Assembly (NCBI RefSeq): GCF_003315795.1 | Contig: NZ_QMEY01000012.1 | Coordinates: 124,001-188,000 of the forward strand | Direction of reading: 5' to 3' | Length of the DNA: 64,000 bases | Origin: Spongiactinospora rosea | GTDB taxonomy: Bacteria > Actinomycetota > Actinomycetes > Streptosporangiales > Streptosporangiaceae | In this document: positions 42,674 to 51,108 of the stretch, in pieces | How the letters are laid out: each line of letters begins with the position of its first letter | Numbering within the stretch: the first letter of the stretch is position 1 | Notes under the pieces: model-generated | The model's database searches: none | Told to the model about the DNA's origin: nothing | What the model saw: the letters and a program-made list of their open reading frames with translations, nothing else | Translations under genes and position numbers: made by a program

Positions 42674-43435
42674 TCAGGTGTTCTTCGCGCTACTCGCGGA
42701 CACACAGCAGGTGGCGCACGGCTCGGTGTCCGGCAGCGTGACCCACAGGCAGCAGGTGCGCCGCCGGTAGCCGTCGGCGGTGAAGTCGATCAGGCCGCCG
42801 ACCGGGTCGCCCACCGCGGCCAGCAGATCGGCCGGGCCGCCGCCCGGGGGCAGCGCGTCCGCGAACGTCCGCAGCGGGTAGACCAGCGACTCGGCGGTGG
42901 ACCCCCACAGGTTGCGCGCACCGATCTTGGTCAGCCCGCCGATCGCCTTGATCAGCGGAAGCTGGGAGGTCAGCAGCGTCTCCCTGATGGCGGCGCCCAG
43001 GTCGTGGACCACGACGGTGCCCGGCGCGCCCGCCAGCGGGTCGCCGGGGAGCACGGCGGTGGTGACCGAGGTCGCGGCGATGGTGATCCCCGTGTCGGAG
43101 GCCCGGTAGACGGTCTCGGCGAACGGCATCAGCGGCACCCGCCGGTTGAGCGCCCAGCCGAGCGCGACCGGCATCGAGTGCCAGTAGGCGTAGGTCTTCC
43201 ACATCAGCGCGGCGCGAACGTGCCGGGGCGCTTCGCGGACCACCGAGATCTGGTCGATGAGCCCGGCCAGCAGGTCGTACGGCGGGCGCGTGAGCTCGGC
43301 CACCGGGGTCCAGCCGCCCTCGCCGGGATCGGCGGTCAGGCCCGGGAGGAGGCCCTGGAAGCCGCCGCGCTCGGCGGCGAGCCGCTCCAGCAGCTCACGC
43401 AGGCCGGCCAGCGGGTCGGCAAGGGTAGTCGTCAT
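42674..43435 (-). CDS. FhuF-like ferric-siderophore reductase
   Basis: 253 residues. The C-terminus carries the FhuF [2Fe-2S] signature C-C-x10-C-x2-C (TCCLWVTLPDTEPCATCC). The rest is the FhuF helical domain (SVVREAPRHVRAALMWKTYAYWHSMPVALGWALNRRVPLM). It reduces Fe(III) in imported siderophores in the cytoplasm. A good iron box lies 24 bp upstream, so it is repressed by iron through a DmdR/IdeR-type protein. It is alone here, so siderophore uptake genes must be elsewhere. Confidence 0.85.
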   Translation of the reverse strand: MTTTLADPLAGLRELLERLAAERGGFQGLLPGLTADPGEGGWTPVAELTRPPYDLLAGLIDQISVVREAPRHVRAALMWKTYAYWHSMPVALGWALNRRVPLMPFAETVYRASDTGITIAATSVTTAVLPGDPLAGAPGTVVVHDLGAAIRETLLTSQLPLIKAIGGLTKIGARNLWGSTAESLVYPLRTFADALPPGGGPADLLAAVGDPVGGLIDFTADGYRRRTCCLWVTLPDTEPCATCCVSASSAKNT

Positions 43436-43459
43436 GATCCCCCCGAGGGAACAGCCGTC

Positions 43460-43478
43460 TTAGGGAAGGCTCACCTTA
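43460..43478 (-). promoter_or_regulatory. Iron box (DmdR/IdeR type) upstream of the FhuF-like gene
   Basis: TTAGGGAAGGCTCACCTTA matches the 19-bp actinobacterial iron-box consensus TTAGGTTAGGCTMACCTAA in most positions. It is 24 bp from the gene start and 123 bp from pcaF. Confidence 0.85.
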
Positions 43479-43557
43479 CTAGATGCCTTTGCAACGTTAC
43501 TACGGCCCCAGTGGTCTCGCGAGTGACCCTGTCGTGGCCTGCGAAGTTCGGTATCCG

Positions 43558-43563
43558 TACAAT
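43558..43563 (+). promoter_or_regulatory. Probable pca operon -10 box and flanking repeats
   Basis: TACAAT is 38 bp before the pcaF GTG. CGAAGTTCG (43543-43551 region) is a short palindrome, and a GTTCG/CGAAC inverted pair brackets the -10 (about 43546-43578). These could be PcaR half-sites. The -35 is not convincing. Confidence 0.45.
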
Positions 43564-43601
43564 CATTCACAACGCGAACAGCTCGACCCTCGGGAGCGAC
43601 G

Positions 43602-44780
43602 GTGACCGCAGACGTCTACGTGCTCGACGCAGTACGCACGCCCATCGGCAGGCACTCCGGCGCGCTCGCCGGCGTGCGGCCCGACGACCTGGCGGCGCAC
43701 GTCGTGCGGTCCGTCACGGAGCGGGCTCCGGACCTCGACCCGGCCGGGATCGACGACGTGTTCTTCGGCGCGGCCAACGCCGCCGGGGAGGACAACCGCA
43801 ACGTCGCGCGGATGGCCGTGCTGCTGTCCGGGCTGCCCGCCACCGTGCCCGGCACCACCGTCAACCGGCTGTGCGGGTCGGGCCTGGAGGCCGCCATCGC
43901 GGCCTCCCGCGCGATCGCGGTCGGCGATGCCTCACTGGCCGTCGCGGGCGGGTCGGAGTCGATGAGCCGGGCCCCGTGGGTGATGCCCAAGCCGGAACGC
44001 GCCTACGCCCGCGGCCCCCAGACCCTGCACGACACCGCGCTCGGCTGGCGGATGGTCAACCCCGAGATGCCGGAGCAGTGGACGGTCGCGCTCGGCGAGG
44101 GCGCGGAGATCCTGGCCGACCGCTACAAGCTGTCCCGCGAGACCCAGGACGCCTTCGCGCTGCGCAGCCACCACAACGCCGCGGCGGCCTGGGACCGCGG
44201 CGTCTACGCCGACGAGATCGTCCCGATCGCGGACCTGGACCGCGACGAGGGCATCCGCCCCGATGCGACGCCCGAGTCGCTGGGCAGGCTCAAGCCGGTC
44301 TTCCGCCGCGACGGCACCGTGACCGCGGGCAACGCCTCGCCGCTCAACGACGGGGCCGCCGCGCTGCTGCTCGGCGACGAGGCGGGCGCGGCCGCGTCGG
44401 GCAGGACCCCGCTGGCCCGGATCGTGTCCAGGGCCGTCGCCGGGGTCGAGCCGCAGGTGTTCGGCATCGGCCCGGTCGAGGCGGCCCGTACCGCGCTCAA
44501 GCGGGCCGGACTGACCTGGTCCGACCTGGCGGTCGTGGAGCTGAACGAGGCGTTCGCCGCGCAGTCGCTGGCCTGCCTGGCCGAATGGCCCGACCTCGAC
44601 CCCGCGATCGTCAACCCGCACGGCGGCGCCATCGCGATCGGCCACCCGCTCGGCTGCTCGGGCGCGCGCATCCTCGGCTCGCTGGCCTGGGAGCTGCACC
44701 GCCGCGGCGGCGGGTACGGCATGGCCGCCATCTGCATCGGCGTCGGCCAGGGCCTCGCGGTCGTGCTGGAAGGCTGCTGA
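43602..44780 (+). CDS. pcaF: 3-oxoadipyl-CoA thiolase
   Basis: A 392-residue thiolase. The nucleophilic Cys is in VNRLCGSGLEA, with the catalytic His in GGAIAIGHPLGCSGARI and the second Cys in GCSGAR. It cleaves 3-oxoadipyl-CoA to succinyl-CoA and acetyl-CoA. The assignment to PcaF rather than a general acetyl-CoA acetyltransferase rests on the four pca genes that follow. First gene of the operon, GTG start 43602. Confidence 0.9.
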   Translation: MTADVYVLDAVRTPIGRHSGALAGVRPDDLAAHVVRSVTERAPDLDPAGIDDVFFGAANAAGEDNRNVARMAVLLSGLPATVPGTTVNRLCGSGLEAAIAASRAIAVGDASLAVAGGSESMSRAPWVMPKPERAYARGPQTLHDTALGWRMVNPEMPEQWTVALGEGAEILADRYKLSRETQDAFALRSHHNAAAAWDRGVYADEIVPIADLDRDEGIRPDATPESLGRLKPVFRRDGTVTAGNASPLNDGAAALLLGDEAGAAASGRTPLARIVSRAVAGVEPQVFGIGPVEAARTALKRAGLTWSDLAVVELNEAFAAQSLACLAEWPDLDPAIVNPHGGAIAIGHPLGCSGARILGSLAWELHRRGGGYGMAAICIGVGQGLAVVLEGC

Positions 44781-44782
44781 CC

Positions 44783-46102
44783 GTGGAGAGCGTGTTCGCC
44801 GGGACGCTCGCGAGGGGCGCCGCGGCGAGCGAGGTCACCGGCGCGGCCTGGCTGGCCGCGATGCTCGACGCCGAGGCCGGGCTGGCCGCCGCGCACGCGG
44901 CGCTCGGCCTGGTGCCGGGCGACGCGGCGGCGGCCATCGCGGCGGCCTGCCGTCCCGAGCGGTTCGACGCGCACGCGCTGGGCGAGGCGGCGGGGCTCTC
45001 CGGCAACCCGGTGGTCCCGCTGGTCAAGGCGCTGCGCGAGCTGGTCCCCGCCGAACACCGGGGGCAGGTGCACCTGGGGGCGACCAGCCAGGACATCCTG
45101 GACACCGCGGCGATGCTGGTCGCCGGGCGGGCGCTGGTCCCGCTGACGGCCGACCTCGACGCCGCCGCCGACGCCTGCGCCGCGCTGGCCGTACGCCACC
45201 GCGACACCGTGCTGCCCGGCCGTACGCTGCTCCAGCAGGCCGTGCCCACCACGTTCGGGCTCAAGGCCGCGGGCTGGCTGACCGCGCTGACCGCCGCCCG
45301 CGACCGGCTGCGCGCGCTGCGCCGTCCGGTCCAGTACGGCGGGGCCGCGGGCACCCTGTCGGCGCTGGGCGACCGGGGCCATGAGGTCGTCGCGGCGTTC
45401 GCCACCGAACTCGGCCTGGACGAACCACTCGTCCCCTGGCACACCGATCGCACCCCGGTGGCCGGGCTGGCCTGCGCGCTGGGCATCGCCGCCGGAGTCC
45501 TCGCCAAGATCGCCACCGATGTGAAGCTGCTGGCCCAGACCGAGGTCGGCGAGGCCGCCGAGCCGTCCGCGCCGGGCCGGGGCGGGTCCAGCGCGATGCC
45601 GCACAAGCGCAACCCGGTCGGCGCGATCTCCGTGCTGGCCTGCGCGCAGCGCGTCCCCGGGCTGGTCGGCGCGGTGCTCGCCGGGATGGCACAAGAGCAC
45701 GAACGCGCCGCCGGGGCCTGGCAGGCCGAGCAGGAGACGCTGAGCGACCTGCTGCGGCTGACCGGCTCGGCCGCGTCCTGGGCGCGGGAGATCCTTGAGG
45801 GGCTGAGCGTGGACGAGGCGCGGATGCGCGCCAACCTCGCGGCCACCGGCGGCCTGCCGATGGCCGAGAGCGTCGTCGCCAGGCTCGGCGGCGGACCGCG
45901 GGCCCGCGCCCTGGTGGACGCCGCCTGCGCGCGGGCCGTCGCCGAGGGCAGGCCGCTGGGCGAGGTCCTGGCCGCCGACGCAGACGTACGGCTCACACCC
46001 GCCGAGATCGGCGCCGCCCTCGATCCGGCCGGCTATCTCGGCTCGGCGGGGGCGTTCGTGGACCGTGCGCTGGCCCGCCGCGACACCCGGGAGAACCGAT
46101 GA
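44783..46102 (+). CDS. pcaB: 3-carboxy-cis,cis-muconate cycloisomerase
   Basis: 439 residues of the fumarase/argininosuccinate lyase superfamily with signature GRGGSSAMPHKRNPVGAI. The N-terminal HLGATSQDILDTAAML and the family His region are intact. It converts 3-carboxymuconate to 4-carboxymuconolactone. GTG 44783 is 2 bp after the pcaF stop; GTG 44792 is an alternative. Overlaps pcaD by ATGA. Confidence 0.92.
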   Translation: MESVFAGTLARGAAASEVTGAAWLAAMLDAEAGLAAAHAALGLVPGDAAAAIAAACRPERFDAHALGEAAGLSGNPVVPLVKALRELVPAEHRGQVHLGATSQDILDTAAMLVAGRALVPLTADLDAAADACAALAVRHRDTVLPGRTLLQQAVPTTFGLKAAGWLTALTAARDRLRALRRPVQYGGAAGTLSALGDRGHEVVAAFATELGLDEPLVPWHTDRTPVAGLACALGIAAGVLAKIATDVKLLAQTEVGEAAEPSAPGRGGSSAMPHKRNPVGAISVLACAQRVPGLVGAVLAGMAQEHERAAGAWQAEQETLSDLLRLTGSAASWAREILEGLSVDEARMRANLAATGGLPMAESVVARLGGGPRARALVDAACARAVAEGRPLGEVLAADADVRLTPAEIGAALDPAGYLGSAGAFVDRALARRDTRENR

Positions 46103-46863
46103 TCATCCCCTTCCACGAGACCGCGGGCGACCCCGCGGCCCCGGCCCTCGTGCTGTCCAACTCGCTCGGCACCACCACCGCCATGTGGGACGCGCTGGTC
46201 CCCCGGCTGGCCGAGGACCACTGGGTGATCCGGTACGACCATCGCGGGCAGGGCCGCTCGCCGGTGCCCGCGGGGCCGTACCGGATCGGTGACCTGGGCG
46301 GCGACGTACTCGCCCTGCTGGACCACCTGGGCGTCGGGCGGGCCCGCTTCGCCGGGGTGTCGCTGGGCGGGATGACCGGGATGTGGCTGGGCGCGCACGC
46401 CCCCGAGCGGATCGCGAGCCTGGCCCTGGTGTGCACCTCCGCCAAGATGGGACCGCCGGAGATGTGGTCCCAGCGGATCACCACCGTGCTGGCCGAAGGA
46501 GCGCCCGCCGTGATCGAGGCGACGTTCAGCCGGTGGTTCACCCCCGGCTTCCCCGAACGCGAACCTGAGCTGGCACGGACCTACCGGGCCATGTACCTCA
46601 GCAACCCGGCGGAAGGGTTCGCCGCCCTCTATGCCGCGATCAGGGACATGGACCTGACCGGCGACCTGCCGCAGATCACCGCGCCGACGCTCGTCGTGGC
46701 CGGGGCCGAGGACCGCTCGACGCCGCCCGAGCACGCCGAGACGATCGCCGGGCTGGTGCCCGGGGCCCGGCTTGAGCTGCTTCCGGGCGGCGCGCACCTG
46801 GCGGCCGTCGAACGACCGGACGAGGTGCTGCGGCTGCTGATCGACCACTTCGGAAAGGACTGA
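46099..46863 (+). CDS. pcaD: 3-oxoadipate enol-lactonase
   Basis: A 254-residue alpha/beta hydrolase. The nucleophile elbow is GVSLGGM, the Asp is in VAGAEDRSTPP, and the His in LPGGAHLAAVERP. Opening VLSNSLGTTTAMWDALVPRLAEDHWVIRYDHRGQGRSPVP is characteristic of PcaD. It opens 3-oxoadipate enol-lactone to 3-oxoadipate. It is a separate gene, not fused to PcaC as in many actinomycetes. Confidence 0.93.
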   Translation: MIIPFHETAGDPAAPALVLSNSLGTTTAMWDALVPRLAEDHWVIRYDHRGQGRSPVPAGPYRIGDLGGDVLALLDHLGVGRARFAGVSLGGMTGMWLGAHAPERIASLALVCTSAKMGPPEMWSQRITTVLAEGAPAVIEATFSRWFTPGFPEREPELARTYRAMYLSNPAEGFAALYAAIRDMDLTGDLPQITAPTLVVAGAEDRSTPPEHAETIAGLVPGARLELLPGGAHLAAVERPDEVLRLLIDHFGKD

Positions 46864-46867
46864 TCCG

Positions 46868-47260
46868 TTGGACCGGCGTGCGGAGGGCGAGGCGAGGCGG
46901 CGTGCCGTGCTCGGGGACGAGCACGTGGACCGGGCGGCGGCCCGGACCACCCCGTTCACCGCCGACTTCCAGGACTTCATCACCCGCTACGCCTGGGGCG
47001 ACATCTGGACCCGCCCCGGGCTGGACCTGCGTACCCGCAGTTGCATCACGCTCGCCCTGCTCACCGGGCTCGGCCACGAGCACGAGCTGGCCATGCACGT
47101 GCGCGCGGCGCTGCGCAACGGGGTGACCCCGGAGGAGATCAAGGAGGTCCTGCTCCAGACCGGCGTCTACGCGGGCCTGCCCACGGCCAACCGCGCGTTC
47201 GCCATCGCCCAGGACGTGCTCGCCGAGGAGGCGGGACGACCCGATGACGGACCCGCCTGA
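46868..47260 (+). CDS. pcaC: 4-carboxymuconolactone decarboxylase
   Basis: 130 residues from TTG 46868. RRAVLGDEHVDRAAARTTPFTADFQDFITRYAWGDIW, LDLRTRSCITLALLTGLGHEHELAMHVRAALRNGVTPEEIKEVLLQ and YAGLPTANRAF match PcaC. It decarboxylates 4-carboxymuconolactone to the enol-lactone used by PcaD. Overlaps the regulator gene by 17 bp. Confidence 0.93.
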   Translation: MDRRAEGEARRRAVLGDEHVDRAAARTTPFTADFQDFITRYAWGDIWTRPGLDLRTRSCITLALLTGLGHEHELAMHVRAALRNGVTPEEIKEVLLQTGVYAGLPTANRAFAIAQDVLAEEAGRPDDGPA

Positions 47261-48071
47261 CCCGGCCGCCGACCCCGTTGCCGATCGGGCGCCGGAGTAC
47301 GTCCAGTCGCTGGCCCGCGGGCTCGCGGTGATCCGCGCCTTCGGCGCCGACACCCCCGAACTCACGCTGAGCGAGGTCGCCAGGGCCAGCGGGCTGACCC
47401 GCGCGGCGGCCAGGCGGTTCCTGCTCACGCTGATCGACCTCGGATACGTGCGCTCCGACGGGCGGCTGTTCGCCCTGTCGCCGCGGGTACTGGAACTCGG
47501 CTACGCCTACCTGTCCGGCCTCACCCTGCCCGAGGTCGCCCAGCCGCACCTGGAACGGCTGGTCGCCGAGGTCCGCGAGTCGGCCTCGGTAGCGGTGCTG
47601 GACGCCGATGAGGTCGTCTACGTCGCCCGGGTCGCCACCAGCCGGATCATGCGGGTGGCGATCAACATCGGCACCCGCTTCCCGGCGCACTGCACCTCGA
47701 TGGGCCGGGTGCTGCTGGCCTGGCTGCCCGGCCTGACCGAACGCCTGGCGGGCATGGAACTGCGCGGGCCGACCTCCCGGACCATCACCTCCCCCGGCGC
47801 GCTGGCCGCCGAGCTGGCCAGGGTGCGCGAACAGGGCTGGGCGCTGGTGGACCAGGAGCTGGAGGAGGGACTGCGGTCGATCGCCGCGCCGATCAGGAAC
47901 CGTGCGGGGACGGTGGTCGCGGCGGTCAACCTGTCCACGCACGCCAGCCGTACCAGCGTCGAGGCGGCCCGGCGGGACCTGCTGCCGCCGCTGCTGGCCA
48001 CCGCCGGGCGGATCGAGGCCGACCTGCGCGCGACCGGCGCGATGGGCGCGAGGCTCACCGCGCCGATGTAG
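47244..48071 (+). CDS. pcaR: IclR-family regulator of the pca genes
   Basis: 275 residues. The winged HTH is SLARGLAVIRAFGADTPELTLSEVARASGLTRAAARRFLLTLIDLGYV; the IclR effector domain follows (VYVARVATSRIMRVAINIGTRFPAHCTSMGRVLLAW, LVDQELEEGLRSIAAPIRN). PcaR/PcaU proteins bind 3-oxoadipate or protocatechuate. It is the last gene of the operon it probably controls, an autoregulatory layout. Protocatechuate dioxygenase (pcaGH) and the CoA transferase (pcaIJ) are not in the window. Confidence 0.92.
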   Translation: MTDPPDPAADPVADRAPEYVQSLARGLAVIRAFGADTPELTLSEVARASGLTRAAARRFLLTLIDLGYVRSDGRLFALSPRVLELGYAYLSGLTLPEVAQPHLERLVAEVRESASVAVLDADEVVYVARVATSRIMRVAINIGTRFPAHCTSMGRVLLAWLPGLTERLAGMELRGPTSRTITSPGALAAELARVREQGWALVDQELEEGLRSIAAPIRNRAGTVVAAVNLSTHASRTSVEAARRDLLPPLLATAGRIEADLRATGAMGARLTAPM

Positions 48072-48106
48072 CCGATGGAACCGAGCATGGGAGAAGATCG
48101 CACGGT

Positions 48107-48757
48107 ATGGCCGTCATTCACCACAACACCACCATCAAGCCCACCAAACTGGAACTGCTCACCTCCTGGCTGCCCACGCGGCCGTGGTACTCCGGCGGCG
48201 CGGGCGGACCGGCCCTCGGCAAGGCGGGCGGCTTCCGCCTGGACGACCCGCAGGGCGCGGTCGGCGTCGAGTTCATCGTGGTCAACGACACCTCCGGCGC
48301 CGCACCTGCCACCTACCTGGTGCCGCTGACCTATCGCGGCGCCCCGCTGGACGGGGCCGAGCACGCGCTGGTCGGCACCATGGAACACGGGGTGCTGGGG
48401 CGGCGCTGGATCTATGACGGCTGCCACGACCCGGTGCTGCTCGCCGAGCTGCCCGCCCTGGTCGGCGGCCGGGTGCAGGCCCAGGACCAGAACATCAGCG
48501 ACGCCCTCGACCCGGACGTCGTCCGCTCCTGCGCGGGCCCCGCCCCCGAGGGCTTCACCACCGCCACCGACGAGCCGGAGGCCACGGTGCTCTCCGCCCC
48601 GACACACGGGGCGACGTTGCGGGTGCTGCGGGTGCTGCGACCCGCCGTGGACGGCGAGCCCGTCCCGCCCGCGGGGGCGCTGGGCCATGTCGCCGGCGCC
48701 TGGGATCTGCCGGACGGCACCCGCGCGCGCGGGGTGTTCGCGGTCCTGTACCCCTGA
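48107..48757 (+). CDS. Maltokinase N-terminal cap-like domain protein
   Basis: 216 residues. The segment IKPTKLELLTSWLPTRPWYSGG...AGGFRLDDPQGAVGVEFIVVND and TYLVPLTYRGAPLDGAEHALVGTMEHGVLGRRWIYDGCHDPVLLAEL match the N-cap seen in actinobacterial maltokinases. The kinase domain is absent and the protein ends normally, so it is a stand-alone cap family member. It is sometimes annotated as a branching-enzyme-like protein, which the sequence does not support. Function unknown. Confidence 0.75.
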   Translation: MAVIHHNTTIKPTKLELLTSWLPTRPWYSGGAGGPALGKAGGFRLDDPQGAVGVEFIVVNDTSGAAPATYLVPLTYRGAPLDGAEHALVGTMEHGVLGRRWIYDGCHDPVLLAELPALVGGRVQAQDQNISDALDPDVVRSCAGPAPEGFTTATDEPEATVLSAPTHGATLRVLRVLRPAVDGEPVPPAGALGHVAGAWDLPDGTRARGVFAVLYP

Positions 48758-48778
48758 GCCGGTAATGTCTGGATGTAT

Positions 48779-48797
48779 CGAAGTTAGGGTTACCTAA
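48779..48797 (+). promoter_or_regulatory. Iron box-like site upstream of the DUF2218 gene
   Basis: CGAAGTTAGGGTTACCTAA matches the iron-box consensus at 14 of 19 positions, with the core TTAGG-GTTA-CCTAA symmetric. It ends 13 bp before the ATG at 48811 and covers the expected promoter. Confidence 0.65.
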
Positions 48798-48810
48798 GGG
48801 GGAAGCGCCC

Positions 48811-49101
48811 ATGGAGTCGATCGCGACGGTGGCCACCGACCGCCCTGAACGCTATCTCAAGCAGCTCTGCGCGCACCTGGGCCGCAAGGTACAAGCCGAC
48901 TACACCGAGACGCAGGGACTGCTGACCTTCGCCTACGGCCAGTGCGAACTGGCCGCGCGGCCGGGCAGCCTGGTGCTCAGCGCCGCCGCCCCGACCGCCG
49001 ACGACCTCGCCAAGGTGGAGGACGTGGTCGGCAGCCACCTGGTGCGCTTCGGCGAGCGCGACGAGCTGGACGTCCAGTGGAAGGCGGCCGAAGAGAACTG
49101 A
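48811..49101 (+). CDS. DUF2218 protein, probably iron-regulated
   Basis: 96 residues: VATDRPERYLKQLCAHLGRKVQADYTETQGLLTFAYGQCELAARPGSLVLSA and LAKVEDVVGSHLVRFGERDELDVQWK. This is a complete DUF2218 domain, found alone or fused to siderophore-interacting ferric reductases. The iron box just upstream supports a role in iron uptake or siderophore handling. GGGGGAAG site 8 nt before the ATG. Confidence 0.88.
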   Translation: MESIATVATDRPERYLKQLCAHLGRKVQADYTETQGLLTFAYGQCELAARPGSLVLSAAAPTADDLAKVEDVVGSHLVRFGERDELDVQWKAAEEN

Positions 49102-49159
49102 CCACCCCGGCGCCGGTACAGGATGTGCCATCGCTGAATGTTAGTGGGCCGGGTCACAC

Positions 49160-49309
49160 TGAACCTTTTCAACCGGTCGCCTGGACCAGGTCAGGGGTGC
49201 CTCCGCCGGGATCGGACCGGGGCTGGTGTCCTGGCAGGACGCCTGGTCACGCGGATACGGCATCTCGCTTACCGCCTCTGACCAGGGAATCTTAGCTTGA
49301 AAAGGTTCA
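49160..49309. repeat. 13-bp exact inverted repeats bounding 150 bp
   Basis: TGAACCTTTTCAA (49160-49172) is mirrored exactly by TTGAAAAGGTTCA (49297-49309). Each contains TGAA-N4-TTCA, so they could be two copies of one operator. The segments just inside also share CCTGG/TGACCAGG sequence in inverted order, so a small MITE-like element is equally possible. It lies immediately upstream of a truncated ABC transporter gene. Confidence 0.55.
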
Positions 49310-49317
49310 CTGCCAGC

Positions 49318-49680
49318 ATGGCCCGCTCCCCCCGCGCGACGGCACCCCGAGACGGTGCGGGTGAAGGTGACGGCGAAGAGCCGATCGAAGGGCTGGGCGA
49401 GCCGGCCCTGCCCAAGTGGTTCGCCCTCAACGACAAGATGGACGGGGTGGGCTTCCTCACCGTGGCCAGGCGGCTGCCCTCGCTGGTCCGCCACGCCGTG
49501 CGGATGGCCTGGCGGGCCGGCCCCCGCGGCACGACCGCCACCGTCGCGCTGAGCCTGCTCGGCGGGGTCTTCACCGCGTTCGGGCCGCTCGCCACGACCG
49601 GCGTCCTTGAGGCGCTGTTCGCCGAGGGCCCCACCCGGCACTTGATGCCGTACTGCCTGCCCTCGACGGTGCGGGAGTAG
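49318..49680 (+). pseudogene. Truncated ABC transporter (ATPase-permease) N-terminus
   Basis: From ATG 49318 the reading frame matches the start of actinobacterial ABC ATPase-permease fusions: LPKWFALNDKMDGVGFLTVARRLPSLVRHAVRMAW...TVALSLLGGVFTAFGPLATTGVLEALFAEGPT. Homology stops near 49632. The last 16 codons are antisense to a peptidase gene and end at TAG 49680. The original protein would be near 600 residues, so less than a fifth remains: the N-terminal tail and part of the first membrane span, with no nucleotide-binding domain. Confidence 0.75.
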
Positions 49681-49907
49681 TACCACCAACCGCGCTTACG
49701 CGTGAGGACCGGCAGATCGGTCTCCTGCGTGCGGTTCTCGATCTCCTGGAAGATGGTCTCCCTGGGCCGGTCGAGATGCCCGGTGACCTGCTCGGTATAG
49801 GCGTTCTCCGCCTCCAGGCGGGCGACGGCACCCGGATCGTCTTTGCTGATCAGCCAGGCGTATTCAGCCACCACCACGTCTCCGTGACGGGCCCGCTCGC
49901 CGGCCAC
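49632..49907 (-). pseudogene. Truncated S9 (protease II/PtrB-type) peptidase N-terminus
   Basis: On the minus strand GERARHGDVVVAEYAWLISKDDPGAVARLEAENAYTEQVTGHL and ETIFQEIENRTQETDLPVLTRKRGWWYYSRTVEGRQYGIKCRV match the N-terminal propeller entry of oligopeptidase B. Homology ends near 49632, where the frame runs into the antisense of the ABC fragment. A full enzyme is about 700 residues; the catalytic domain is gone. An in-frame stop lies 8 codons upstream of GTG 49907. Confidence 0.75.
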
Positions 49908-50590
49908 CTTTTCGCCACCGGTGGCGTGTCATTCGTCACCCACCCGAGTTCATGCCGCCCTCCCCCGCCAACCCCGCTCGTCACCTCCCACTTTGTCCTT
50001 TCGCGTCGGCTCGCACCCGCTCCACCCGGCCGCGTGTCGTCTCCAGCTCCGCCTGCGCGCGCCGTTCGGTCCCGATCACCCCCTTCGCTCCCGTCCGCCC
50101 CACAACGGACGCCCCCGACCCATCGGCGGGTGCGCCCGCGGCAGAGGAGCGGGTCGATCCGTCGATGTGCCCGGTCGGGCCCTGCGGGGATGCTCGCCCC
50201 CCTGTCGCCGAGGAGGTCGGCCGGTACGGCACGCGCTGTATCAGCCGACCGGCCGCGCCCGGGTTCCGGCACCAGATTGAGCCTTGGCGAATGTTGTGGC
50301 CACTTGCGGTGTATCACCGGCAAAGGTGGCGTTTGGGGGATTTCTTATCGAATGAGTCACACACACCACCGATCTCCGGCTGTGTCCGACTTCACCGCAT
50401 CGCTCCGCGAATGTGGCGTGGATCACATCAATTACCGCGAACCAATGGCGACGGCCGTGAATCAAAGACTGTGTTACCGAATACACCACCGCTTCGCCCC
50501 CCGCGGTAAAGGCCGAGGGGGACGAAAAAAAATATCTCCGCACCCGTGACCACGCAGATATGCGGCACGGGTGAATGCCGAGGAGGCACC
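49908..50590. other. Gene-poor region before the crystallin-like gene
   Basis: About 680 bp. No frame shows family similarity, and the open frames on both strands are Arg/Pro-rich, as expected of random GC-rich sequence. From about 50330 the DNA becomes less GC-rich, with a direct stretch of A (50525-50530), and probably holds the promoter of the 50591 gene. No clear -35/-10 was identified. Confidence 0.5.
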
Positions 50591-50968
50591 ATGAACATGC
50601 GAAAGACTCTCACCGCCGGCGTGATCGCAGCGGCGTGCGCGATGACCGCGCTGATCAGCGCCGCACCGGCCCAGGCGGGCGTCCAGGACTGGGACAACTG
50701 CACATCCGGGCGTGTTTGCCTTTATGGCGACACCTACGGCAGGGGCCGCTTTCTCACCTTCCCCGGCGTCGCGCGGCACGTCGGCAAGATGAACGACCTG
50801 ACCAGTTCCATCTGGAACCGATCCGGCAGGAATGTCTGCTTCTACCAGCACGCCAATTACGGTGGAAAGCTTCTGCTCGAAGTCGGGGCCGGCGGCAGTA
50901 AGGGTGCGTGGCTGAACTATGTTGGCGACTCGGTCAACGACAGAATCAGCTCCTACAACTTCTGCTGA
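50591..50968 (+). CDS. Secreted beta/gamma-crystallin-like (peptidase inhibitor I36-type) protein
   Basis: 125 residues. A signal peptide (MRKTLTAGVIAAACAMTALISAAPAQA) precedes a mature domain of about 95 residues: WDNCTSGRVCLYGDTYGRGRFLTFPG and NVCFYQHANYGGKLLLEVGAGG. The repeated YxxxxxGR/GG-F/L pattern is the Greek-key crystallin/I36 motif, and four cysteines may form disulfides. Such proteins inhibit metallopeptidases or bind Ca2+. AGGAGG is 4 nt before ATG 50591 and 10 nt before ATG 50597; either could be the start. Confidence 0.85.
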   Translation: MNMRKTLTAGVIAAACAMTALISAAPAQAGVQDWDNCTSGRVCLYGDTYGRGRFLTFPGVARHVGKMNDLTSSIWNRSGRNVCFYQHANYGGKLLLEVGAGGSKGAWLNYVGDSVNDRISSYNFC

Positions 50969-51108
50969 CCTCGATCTTCTTGATCAAGGGATGGCCGGCT
51001 GAGCGTTCCGGCCGAGAGGTTGGATCGCCTCGGTGCTGATCGCCGTGGGCGGGGCGCTCGCCCGCCCCGGCTCGATGCCGGAGACGACGGTCAGGACGGC
51101 GCGAGCGC

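Noticed and set aside
49908-50540. Open frames on both strands as genes
   Set aside because: Arg/Pro-rich shadows with no ribosome site, no family similarity and no consistent third-position pattern.
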